Made by a program: the position numbers and the translations under genes
Notes under the pieces: model-generated
What the model was told of the DNA's origin: nothing
Database searches by the model: none
The model's input: the letters and a program-made list of their open reading frames with translations, nothing else
Source: an uncultured Sphingomonadaceae bacterium
Lineage (GTDB): Bacteria; Pseudomonadota; Alphaproteobacteria; Sphingomonadales; Sphingomonadaceae
Direction: 5' to 3'
Assembly (NCBI GenBank): GCA_937996655.1
Contig: CALKUK010000012.1
Coordinates: forward strand, 434,001-498,000
Length of the DNA: 64,000 nt
In this document: positions 53,604 through 60,835 of the stretch, in pieces
Layout of the letters: each line of letters opens with the position of its first letter
How positions within the stretch are numbered: position 1 is the stretch's first letter

Positions 53604-54242
53604 ATGGCCTATGCTGACCAAGAACCGAGCGGCCGGAAGATCTTCGCGATCGGTGCGGTGGCGCTGTTGCATGCGGGGGTGGGCTATGCGCTCGTCACCG
53701 GCCTTGCATACAATGCTGCCAAGCAGGTCTACGAAGATCTGAAGACGTTCGACGTGGCGCCCGATGAGCCGGAAAAGCCGGAAGAGCCGCCGCCACCGCC
53801 GCCTAAGGTTGATTTGCCACCGCCACCTAAGGTGACGGTGCCGCCTCCTGTTGTGACATCGTCCGTAGTGACGACGAACAACATTCAGCCGATTACACCT
53901 TCAGCACCTCCTGCGCCGCCGGCACCGCCAGCAGCGCCGCCGCCGCCAGCTGCTCCAAAGGTAGCTCAGCGGGCAACGCAGCGTGGCGGTTCGATTTCGG
54001 ATGAAGATTATCCGTCGTCGTCGATCCGTAACGAGGAAGCCGGCACATCTGTCGCAACCTTCACCATCGGTACTGATGGCAAGGTGACTGCATGTAATGC
54101 TTCGGGCGCAAGCCCGACGCTGGATGCGGAAACCTGCAAGCTCATCATCCGTAGGTTCCGGTTCAAGCCGGCGATGGACACCAGCGGTCAGCCGATCGCT
54201 GAAACCAAGTCACAGCGCGTGACATGGCGCCTGCCGAAGTAA
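53604..54242 (+). CDS. tonB: TonB energy transducer
   Basis: The 212-residue protein has an N-terminal membrane helix (about 14-36, with the His of LLHAG needed in TonB), a Pro/Glu then Pro/Val-rich periplasmic spacer (about 50-120) and a C-terminal TonB domain (about 128-212) with GTSVATFTIGTDGKV and IIRRFRFKPAMD. It couples proton motive force to outer-membrane receptors such as the one at 20001-22517. It heads the operon; GGAGGGAG lies about 14 bases before the ATG. Confidence 0.92.
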   Translation: MAYADQEPSGRKIFAIGAVALLHAGVGYALVTGLAYNAAKQVYEDLKTFDVAPDEPEKPEEPPPPPPKVDLPPPPKVTVPPPVVTSSVVTTNNIQPITPSAPPAPPAPPAAPPPPAAPKVAQRATQRGGSISDEDYPSSSIRNEEAGTSVATFTIGTDGKVTACNASGASPTLDAETCKLIIRRFRFKPAMDTSGQPIAETKSQRVTWRLPK

Positions 54243-54291
54243 CAATTTTCCGTTCATTGAATTTGATCAGAATTGAGAAGGAATTTTATTT

Positions 54292-55044
54292 ATGACCACA
54301 GCAGCTGAGGCAGCGAACGTCGCTCAGAAGCAGTTCGGCCTGATGCAGGCGCTCCAAGAGGGCGGCTTTGTTTCGCAGGCCATTTTTGTCACGCTCGTCA
54401 TCATGTCGGCCGTGTCCTGGTACATCATGTTCACCAAGCTGTTCGAACAGGGCAAGGTCCTGAAGCAGAGCCGCGAAGGCGTGCAGAAGTTCTGGACGTC
54501 GCCGAGCGTCAAGGACGGCGTCAACAAGTTCGAAAAGAACAGCGCTTACCGCCAGATCGTCGAAGACGGCCTGCGTGCTGAAGAACAGCATGGCAAGCTC
54601 ATCGACGCTCAGGACCAGCACGAATGGATGCACACCTCGCTGCAGCGCAGCCAGGATGCGATCAACGCCAAGCTCGGCACGGGCCTCGCCTTCCTCGCAA
54701 CGGTGGGTTCGACTTCGCCGTTCGTTGGTCTGCTCGGCACGGTTATCGGTATTTACCGCGCGCTCATCAAGATCGGTGCGTCGGGCGACGCGTCGATTGA
54801 TAAGGTCGCAGGTCCGGTCGGTGAAGCTCTCATCATGACCGCTCTCGGTCTCGTCGTCGCCGTTCCTGCGGTTATGGGCTACAACTGGCTGCAGCGTCGC
54901 AACAAGCTCATTGCAGAGCGTCTGAACACGTTCAGCGCTGACCTGCATGGCTATATGATGTCGAACGGCGCAGTTCGCCCGGTGACGTCGGCTAAGGCTG
55001 CACCTGCTGCTGCCGCAAAGCCGGCTGCTCCTGCCAAGGCATAA
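54292..55044 (+). CDS. exbB: ExbB proton-channel protein
   Basis: The 250-residue protein belongs to the MotA/TolQ/ExbB family, with three membrane helices (about 24-45, 130-155, 178-200) and the conserved LATVGSTSPFVGLLGTV and MTALGLVVAVPAVMGYN. It forms the pentameric channel powering TonB. The C-terminal tail is Ala/Pro/Lys-rich. A strong hairpin lies immediately after its stop. Confidence 0.94.
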   Translation: MTTAAEAANVAQKQFGLMQALQEGGFVSQAIFVTLVIMSAVSWYIMFTKLFEQGKVLKQSREGVQKFWTSPSVKDGVNKFEKNSAYRQIVEDGLRAEEQHGKLIDAQDQHEWMHTSLQRSQDAINAKLGTGLAFLATVGSTSPFVGLLGTVIGIYRALIKIGASGDASIDKVAGPVGEALIMTALGLVVAVPAVMGYNWLQRRNKLIAERLNTFSADLHGYMMSNGAVRPVTSAKAAPAAAAKPAAPAKA

Positions 55045-55050
55045 TGTAGA

Positions 55051-55077
55051 GGCACGGCGGAGTTTCTCCGCCGTGCC
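55051..55077 (+). other. Intercistronic hairpin between exbB and exbD
   Basis: GGCACGGCGGAG pairs perfectly with CTCCGCCGTGCC around a TTT loop, beginning 6 bases after the exbB stop. No T-run follows. It can stabilise the upstream mRNA against 3' exonucleases and so favour ExbB over ExbD. Confidence 0.85.
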
Positions 55078-55088
55078 ATCTGCTCCTC

Positions 55089-55104
55089 GGGCTCGGCCCT
55101 TTTT
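55089..55104 (+). terminator. Weak hairpin with T-run between exbB and exbD
   Basis: GGGC and GCCC pair around TCG and are followed by TTTTT. The 4-bp stem is too short for a strong terminator; with the larger hairpin just upstream it might cause partial termination. Confidence 0.35.
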
Positions 55105-55145
55105 CGGCTGACCCAGACGACGAATGTAGAGATAGGAATTAGCCT

Positions 55146-55610
55146 ATGGCTATGAGTGTTGGTGCTGAAGGTGGCGAAGACAGCCCGATGAACGAAATCA
55201 ACACGACGCCCCTCGTGGACGTTATGTTGGTTCTGCTCATCATCTTCTTGATCGCCGTTCCGGTGGTCATCAAGACCGTCAAAGTCAACCTGCCCAAGAT
55301 CTCGTTCCAGCCGACCACGTCGAAGGCTGAAAACGTGATCCTGACGATACGTAACGGTGCAGATGGACGCTGCGAAGTGTACTGGAATGCATCTAAGATG
55401 AACTCGACCGAACTGCTGACGCGTGCTGCTGCTCGCTTCAAGGCAGAGGCAGATCGCCTCGGCCCGGATGCGACGGATCCGGACTTGTTCCCGGAAGTGC
55501 ACATTCGCAGTGACCAGCGGACTCAATATCGCTGCGTTGGGGGCGTTGTGTCGATCATGCAGAGCGCGGGCTTCATCCGCGTCGGATTTATCTCGTCTCC
55601 GGTCATGTGA
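55146..55610 (+). CDS. exbD: ExbD biopolymer transport protein (first copy)
   Basis: The 154-residue protein has one membrane helix (about 24-44) preceded by the signature MNEINTTPLVDVMLVLLIIF, whose Asp is the proton-carrying residue, and a periplasmic domain. It works with TonB and ExbB. A second exbD follows 29 bases downstream. The ATG has AGGAA 8 bases upstream. Confidence 0.93.
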   Translation: MAMSVGAEGGEDSPMNEINTTPLVDVMLVLLIIFLIAVPVVIKTVKVNLPKISFQPTTSKAENVILTIRNGADGRCEVYWNASKMNSTELLTRAAARFKAEADRLGPDATDPDLFPEVHIRSDQRTQYRCVGGVVSIMQSAGFIRVGFISSPVM

Positions 55611-55639
55611 CCTGACGCGAAGGTTTGGAGAGTAAAACC

Positions 55640-56086
55640 ATGGCAATGAGTGCTCCTAAGGGCGACTCGAGTGATCCGATGGTGGAAATGAACACAACGC
55701 CGTTGATCGACGTTATGCTTGTTCTCCTCATCATGTTCATCATTACGCTGCCGCCGCCAACCCATGCGGTTAAGATCGACTTGCCGCAGGATTGCGCGCC
55801 GAACTGCCCGCCGCCGCCGCCGGTGTTGCCGACGAAGAACGTTCTCTATGTCAGCCCCGGTGGGGTTGTGACCTGGAACGCTGTTCCGGTGACGTGGTCG
55901 CAGCTGGAACAGAACCTTGCGGATTCCCAGGATCCCGCAAAGTTCCCGGATACGCCGGAACTGCACCTGCAGCCGGACCCGATGGCGCCATATGACACGG
56001 TTGACCGCGTTCTCGCCAAGGCGAAGCGCGCCAAGGTGTCGAAGATGGGCTTCGTCAACAACGAAGCATATCGCGGCGAATTCTGA
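55640..56086 (+). CDS. exbD2: ExbD biopolymer transport protein (second copy)
   Basis: The 148-residue protein has the ExbD signature MVEMNTTPLIDVMLVLLIMF with its Asp, one helix, a Pro-rich cysteine pair (CAPNCPPPPP) not seen in the first copy, and a periplasmic domain. In xanthomonads and sphingomonads the second ExbD is needed for only part of TonB transport; here that is an inference. The ATG at 55640 has GGAGAG upstream. Confidence 0.9.
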   Translation: MAMSAPKGDSSDPMVEMNTTPLIDVMLVLLIMFIITLPPPTHAVKIDLPQDCAPNCPPPPPVLPTKNVLYVSPGGVVTWNAVPVTWSQLEQNLADSQDPAKFPDTPELHLQPDPMAPYDTVDRVLAKAKRAKVSKMGFVNNEAYRGEF

Positions 56087-56111
56087 GGTTTCTCCTCAGG
56101 ACGAAAAATTC

Positions 56112-56139
56112 AGGGCGGTCCTTTGGGGCCGCCCTTTTT
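56112..56139 (+). terminator. Intrinsic terminator of the tonB operon
   Basis: AGGGCGGTC pairs with GGCCGCCCT (one G-U pair) around a 6-base loop, followed by TTTTT. Confidence 0.9.
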
Positions 56140-56243
56140 CGTTGCCGCATGGGAAAGAAACTCGCCCCGTCAATGACGCCAGTTGTAACCGGCACAACGC
56201 CATGCGACGGCACCCGAAATCAGGACAGGATGGGGAGAGTTTA

Positions 56244-57332
56244 ATGTCTGTCGATAAGCTTTTTGAGCCGATGTCATTCACGCGTGGTGCGCCCATGAAG
56301 AATCGCTTCATGCTCGCCCCGCTGACCAATCAGCAAAGCCATGCCGACGGACGGCTTTCCGATGAAGAGTTCCACTGGCTGACGATGCGGGCCCAAGGTG
56401 GTTTCGGGCTGACAATGACGGCGGCCGCGCATGTCCAGGCAGCCGGGCAGGGCTTTCCCGGACAGGTCGGCATCTTCTCTGACGATCATCTGGAAGGGCT
56501 AAGCCGCCTCGCGACGGCATTGCGTGCGGCGGGCTCTTTGTCCTCGGTTCAATTGCACCACGCCGGCAACCGTTCCCCCAAGGCTCTGGTCGGCACGCCT
56601 TTGTGCCCATCTGACGATGCGAACACCGGCGCGCGCGGGTTGACCCTCACGGAAGCTCAGCAACTGCGGGATGATTTTATCGCGGCTGCGGTGCGGGCCG
56701 ATAAGGCAGGGTTCGACGGCGTCGAAGTCCATGGCGCGCATGGTTATATCCTCGCGCAATTCCTTTCTGCGGAGACGAACCGACGCGACGATATCTATGG
56801 CGGCTCCCTAGAGAACCGGTCGCGGATCATCTTTGAGATTATTGACGGCATCCGGGCGTCCTGTCGACCAGACTTTCAGGTTGGTCTGCGGCTGTCGCCG
56901 GAACGCTTTGGGCTTAAACTTGCTGAAATCCGGGATGTGGCCGCAGAGGTCATGCGGCAGGAAAAGATCGACTATCTCGACATGTCGCTGTGGGATGTGG
57001 CGAAGGAGCCTGTCGAAGAAGAGCATCAGGGCCGGTCGCTGATGGGTTATTTTACAGAACTCCCGCGCGGCAATGTCCGGTTGGGCGTGGCCGGTAAGAT
57101 CATGTCGGCCCAGACCGCCTTGGACGTGCTGGAGGCAGGGTGTGACTTTGCCCTGATTGGGCGTGCCGCAATCTTGCGTCATGATTTTCCCGAACGCGTC
57201 CGTCGTGATGCGGGCTTTATCTCTCCCACGCTTCCGGTGTCGGCGCAGCATTTGCGCGATGAAGGGCTGAGCACCGCCTTTGTCGATTATATGAAGGGCT
57301 GGCCCGGTTTCGTTGAGGCGGAGGCGGCTTAG
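56244..57332 (+). CDS. NADH:flavin oxidoreductase, old yellow enzyme family
   Basis: The 362-residue FMN-binding TIM barrel has the N-terminal MKNRFMLAPLTNQQSHADG, the substrate-binding His pair region in SSVQLHHAGN, the GVEVHGAHGYILAQFLS segment and the GCDFALIGRAAILRHDFP phosphate-binding end. It would reduce enones or other electrophiles with NAD(P)H. The ATG at 56244 follows GGGGAGAG. It is convergent with the ABC transporter gene, 10 bases apart. Confidence 0.9.
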   Translation: MSVDKLFEPMSFTRGAPMKNRFMLAPLTNQQSHADGRLSDEEFHWLTMRAQGGFGLTMTAAAHVQAAGQGFPGQVGIFSDDHLEGLSRLATALRAAGSLSSVQLHHAGNRSPKALVGTPLCPSDDANTGARGLTLTEAQQLRDDFIAAAVRADKAGFDGVEVHGAHGYILAQFLSAETNRRDDIYGGSLENRSRIIFEIIDGIRASCRPDFQVGLRLSPERFGLKLAEIRDVAAEVMRQEKIDYLDMSLWDVAKEPVEEEHQGRSLMGYFTELPRGNVRLGVAGKIMSAQTALDVLEAGCDFALIGRAAILRHDFPERVRRDAGFISPTLPVSAQHLRDEGLSTAFVDYMKGWPGFVEAEAA

Positions 57333-57342
57333 GTCGGCGCGC

Positions 57343-59109
57343 TTAACTGTCGAACTGCAACTTTGCGAGGCGGGCGTAGAGGCCGCTCGCTTTGACCAGC
57401 TCGTCATGACGGCCCTCTTCGACGATGCGGCCATCGTCCATCACCACAATGCGGTCGGCCGCACGGACGGTGGCGAGCCGGTGTGCAATGACGATGGTGG
57501 TGCGGTTGGCCATGAGTTTGTCGAGGGCGTCCTGCACCAGTCGTTCTGATTCCGCGTCCAACGCGGATGTGGCTTCATCGAGGAGCAGGATAGGCGCGTC
57601 ACGCAGGATGGCGCGGGCAATGGCCAGCCGCTGGCGTTGCCCGCCAGACAGACGTGCGCCGCCTTCGCCCATATAGGTGTCGAGCCCTTCGGGCAGCTTG
57701 TGGAGGAACTCGGCGGCATTGGCGGCTTCGGCTGCGGCCCAGAGCATGTCGTCCTGCGCGTCCCATCGGCCATAGCGCAGATTGTCGCGCGCGCTGGCCG
57801 CAAAGATGACGGTTTCCTGCGGCACCATGGCAATCCGCCCACGTACGTCGGACGGATCCGCATCGGGCAGGGCGACGCCGTCGACGCGGATTGTTCCGGC
57901 CTCCGGATCATAGAAGCGCTGGATCAGCTGAAAGAGCGTGGACTTGCCGGCCCCTGAAGGCCCGACAACGGCGACAGTTTCACCCGGCGCGATCGATAGG
58001 GAGAAGTCGCTAAGAGCGCTCACCTCCGGACGGGTGGGATAGCGGAATGTGACGTTCTCAAACGCAACGCTGCCAAGTGCAGGCTGGGGCAGGGCGACGG
58101 GGTGGGCCGGGGCGGCAATGCCGGGCCGTTCCGACAACAGTTCCGAAAGGCGCTGGGCTGCGCCCGAGGCGCGGATCAGATCGCCGAAAACTTCCGTCAA
58201 AGCCGCAAAGCTGCCCGCAACCAAGCCGCCGGTAATGACGAATGCGGCGATGGACCCGCCCGTCATGCGCCCAGACTGCACGTCGAGCGCACCCTGCCAC
58301 ATGACCATGGTGATGGCCCCGAACATCATGAAGATCATGATGGCCGTCAGAAGCGCGCGGATGCGGATGCGACGCCTTGCCGTGCCGAATGCATTTTCAA
58401 CGGCGTTTGAAAAGCGTTCCCCTTCGCGGCTTTCCTGTCCGAACGCCTGCACGATCTTCATCGCACCCAGCACTTCGTCCACGATGACGCCCACATCGGC
58501 AATGCGGTCCTGGCTGCTTTTCGACATGTCACGCAGGCGTCGGCCCATGAAGAGAATGGGACCGAGGACGAGGGGTATGCCAATCAGCAGCATCGCAGTC
58601 AGTCGCGGGGCGATGGAGAAGAGATAGCCAATACCTCCGATGGCCAGCACAAGGTTGCGCAGCGCCACAGACGCGGTGGTTCCGACGACCTGCTCGATCA
58701 GTGTCGTGTCGGCCGTCAGTCGTGAGGCGACTTCGGCCGGACGGTTCAGCTCAAAATAGCTCGGCGACAGGCGCAGAAGGTTGTTCACCACGGCGGACCG
58801 CAGATCGGCAACCACGCGTTCCCCAAGCCAAGACACAAAATAGAAACGCGCCGCCGTCGCCAGCGCGAGAATGGATACGACACCCAACAGATACTCAAAC
58901 CACCGGCTGACATCCCCGCCCGACTGGTTGAAGCCCTTATCAATCACAAGGCGAAAGCCATTGGGGATGGCGAGGGTTGCCGCCGCCGCAATGATGAGCG
59001 CCGTCACTGCGCCTGCAATGATGTGCGGATATTTGGAGGCATAGCCCCAAACCATGCTGAGATTACCGATCGAGCGGCTCGCCGGGGCCTGCGGGGCAGT
59101 GTCTGTCAT
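57343..59109 (-). CDS. ABC exporter, fused permease/ATPase (MsbA-related)
   Basis: The 588-residue protein has six membrane helices (about 30-320) and a nucleotide-binding domain with Walker A GPSGAGKST, signature LSGGQRQRLAIARA and Walker B ILLLDEATSALD. It is of the half-transporter exporter type, acting as a homodimer, and fits the alphaproteobacterial MsbA-related subgroup. Lipid export is possible but not proven. It is divergent from the PHA depolymerase gene. Confidence 0.9.
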   Translation of the reverse strand: MTDTAPQAPASRSIGNLSMVWGYASKYPHIIAGAVTALIIAAAATLAIPNGFRLVIDKGFNQSGGDVSRWFEYLLGVVSILALATAARFYFVSWLGERVVADLRSAVVNNLLRLSPSYFELNRPAEVASRLTADTTLIEQVVGTTASVALRNLVLAIGGIGYLFSIAPRLTAMLLIGIPLVLGPILFMGRRLRDMSKSSQDRIADVGVIVDEVLGAMKIVQAFGQESREGERFSNAVENAFGTARRRIRIRALLTAIMIFMMFGAITMVMWQGALDVQSGRMTGGSIAAFVITGGLVAGSFAALTEVFGDLIRASGAAQRLSELLSERPGIAAPAHPVALPQPALGSVAFENVTFRYPTRPEVSALSDFSLSIAPGETVAVVGPSGAGKSTLFQLIQRFYDPEAGTIRVDGVALPDADPSDVRGRIAMVPQETVIFAASARDNLRYGRWDAQDDMLWAAAEAANAAEFLHKLPEGLDTYMGEGGARLSGGQRQRLAIARAILRDAPILLLDEATSALDAESERLVQDALDKLMANRTTIVIAHRLATVRAADRIVVMDDGRIVEEGRHDELVKASGLYARLAKLQFDS

Positions 59110-59158
59110 GCACAGCGCCTAGCAGGGCGCTGGGGTCCGCTCAATGACTTGTGGATTT

Positions 59159-59175
59159 ATTGTGCGTTGCACAAT
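59159..59175. promoter_or_regulatory. Inverted repeat upstream of phaZ, candidate operator
   Basis: ATTGTGC and GCACAAT are exact complements around GTT, 41 bases before the phaZ ATG. The core TGC-N3-GCA is like sites bound by PhaR-type regulators of PHA genes. A second TTGC/GCAA repeat lies at 59184-59192. Confidence 0.5.
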
Positions 59176-59216
59176 GGCGTCATTTGCGGCAAGACCTGCG
59201 CGTGCAAAGGAAACAT

Positions 59217-60434
59217 ATGCTCTACAGTGCTTATGAAATGCAAAAGGCGTGGCTTGCAGGTGCAAGTGCCTGGGCGTCTGCAACGGCTGAGTGGCTTGGA
59301 AACCCGTCCAACCCGATCGGTTATTTGGGCGGTGGACCTATGTTTTCGGCTGCGCTTGAGGTGTTTGCCCATGCGGCAGCGCCGCGCGGCAAACCTGCAT
59401 TCGCTCTCGATCATACGATCATCGATGGCAAGGACATTGCCGTCACCGAAGAGATCGTTCTGCGCAAACCCTTTGGCCAGTTGAAGCGGTTCGTCCGCGA
59501 CGGGCGCGAAGGCGACCCCAAGCTGCTGATCGTGGCACCGATGTCTGGCCACTTTGCAACGCTTTTGCGCGGCACGGTGGAGCGGATGCTTCCGGGCCAT
59601 GATGTCTACATCACCGATTGGCATGATGCGCGCGCAGTGCCGCTGTCCGACGGCAGCTTCGACCTCGATGACTATATCGATTATGTCATCGCGTTTCTGG
59701 AAGAAATTGGGCCCGGGGCACATGTGCTCGCCGTCTGTCAGCCGTCAGTCCCGGTCTATGCGGCTGTCGCGCTGATGTCTGCGGACAAGAACCCTTGCCG
59801 CCCCAAGACGCTCACGATGATGGGCGGCCCCGTTGATACGCGTCGTGCGCCAACGGCCGTCAATCAGTTGGCAATGGAACGGCCCTTCGCCTGGTTTGAA
59901 CAGAATGTGATCGCCGGAGTGCCGCATGGCTATGCAGGCGCGGGGCGCGAAGTCTATCCGGGCTTCCTGCAGCTGTCGGGCTTCATGGCGATGAACCTTG
60001 GCAACCACATGGTCAGCCATTGGCAGATGTTCAAACATCTGGTCGATGGGGATGATGAAAGCGCGGATGCGACCAAGGAGTTTTACGACGAATATCGCTC
60101 CGTCTGTGACATGACAGCGGAATTCTACCTTCAGACGATTGATGAGGTTTTCCAGCGGCATTTGTTGCCCAAGGGCGAGTTTGAACATCGCGGCCGCATC
60201 GTCGATCCGGGTGCCATCACTGATGTGGGCATTCTGGCCGTTGAGGGAGAGCGCGACGATATCTCAGGGATTGGGCAAACCAAGGCGGCGCTCGACATCG
60301 CGACCAACCTGCCGGATGCATTGAAGAACTACTATATTGCCGAAGGCGTTGGTCATTATGGCATCTTCAACGGGGGCAAATGGCGCACGCGCATCGCGCC
60401 GGTCGTTGAAGAGTGGATCGCCCGCCACAACTGA
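59217..60434 (+). CDS. phaZ: Intracellular polyhydroxyalkanoate depolymerase
   Basis: The 405-residue alpha/beta-hydrolase has the Cys-type lipase box AVCQPSVPV (C174), the mark of intracellular PhaZ depolymerases that use cysteine instead of serine. Further features are APMSGHFATLLRGT (oxyanion) and the C-terminal catalytic His in GVGHYGIFNG. It releases 3-hydroxyalkanoates from native granules. The ATG at 59217 follows AAAGGAAAC. It is divergent from the ABC transporter gene. Confidence 0.92.
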   Translation: MLYSAYEMQKAWLAGASAWASATAEWLGNPSNPIGYLGGGPMFSAALEVFAHAAAPRGKPAFALDHTIIDGKDIAVTEEIVLRKPFGQLKRFVRDGREGDPKLLIVAPMSGHFATLLRGTVERMLPGHDVYITDWHDARAVPLSDGSFDLDDYIDYVIAFLEEIGPGAHVLAVCQPSVPVYAAVALMSADKNPCRPKTLTMMGGPVDTRRAPTAVNQLAMERPFAWFEQNVIAGVPHGYAGAGREVYPGFLQLSGFMAMNLGNHMVSHWQMFKHLVDGDDESADATKEFYDEYRSVCDMTAEFYLQTIDEVFQRHLLPKGEFEHRGRIVDPGAITDVGILAVEGERDDISGIGQTKAALDIATNLPDALKNYYIAEGVGHYGIFNGGKWRTRIAPVVEEWIARHN

Positions 60435-60448
60435 AGTGGCGACTGCCC

Positions 60449-60826
60449 TTAGTAGAACCGCATCGTCCAGAGGAGCGTGCCTGCCCATAGCAGCGCGCCA
60501 ATCCACAGAAGCGTAATGATTGCCGCAGCCACCCGACTGACCGGCCGGTGGCTGGCCGCCTCTGCTTCGGCGCGGTGCCGGGCATAGACCGCCGCGGGGA
60601 CCATCTTCAGGAACAGCCAGACGCCCAGCGGGATAAGGATCGCATCGTCCAGCAGGCCGAGCACCGGAATAAAGTCCGGAATGAGATCAATGGGCGAAAG
60701 GGCATAGGCGGCGACCATGAGGCCGAAGACCCGTGCGGGCAGCGGCACCTGAGGATCGCGCGCGGACAGCCAGATGGCATGCGCCTCCACCCGGATGTTG
60801 TGCGTGATGTCCCGAAAGCTTTTCAT
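60449..60826 (-). CDS. DUF1232 (YkvA-type) membrane protein
   Basis: The 125-residue protein has the DUF1232 signature YALSPIDLIPDFIPVLGLLDD (in parts) in the middle, flanked by a soluble N terminus and a C-terminal membrane helix (IITLLWIGALLWAGTLLW). Function unknown. It lies 9 bases downstream of putA on the same strand, so co-transcription is likely. Confidence 0.88.
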   Translation of the reverse strand: MKSFRDITHNIRVEAHAIWLSARDPQVPLPARVFGLMVAAYALSPIDLIPDFIPVLGLLDDAILIPLGVWLFLKMVPAAVYARHRAEAEAASHRPVSRVAAAIITLLWIGALLWAGTLLWTMRFY

Positions 60827-60835
60827 GCCCGCTTG

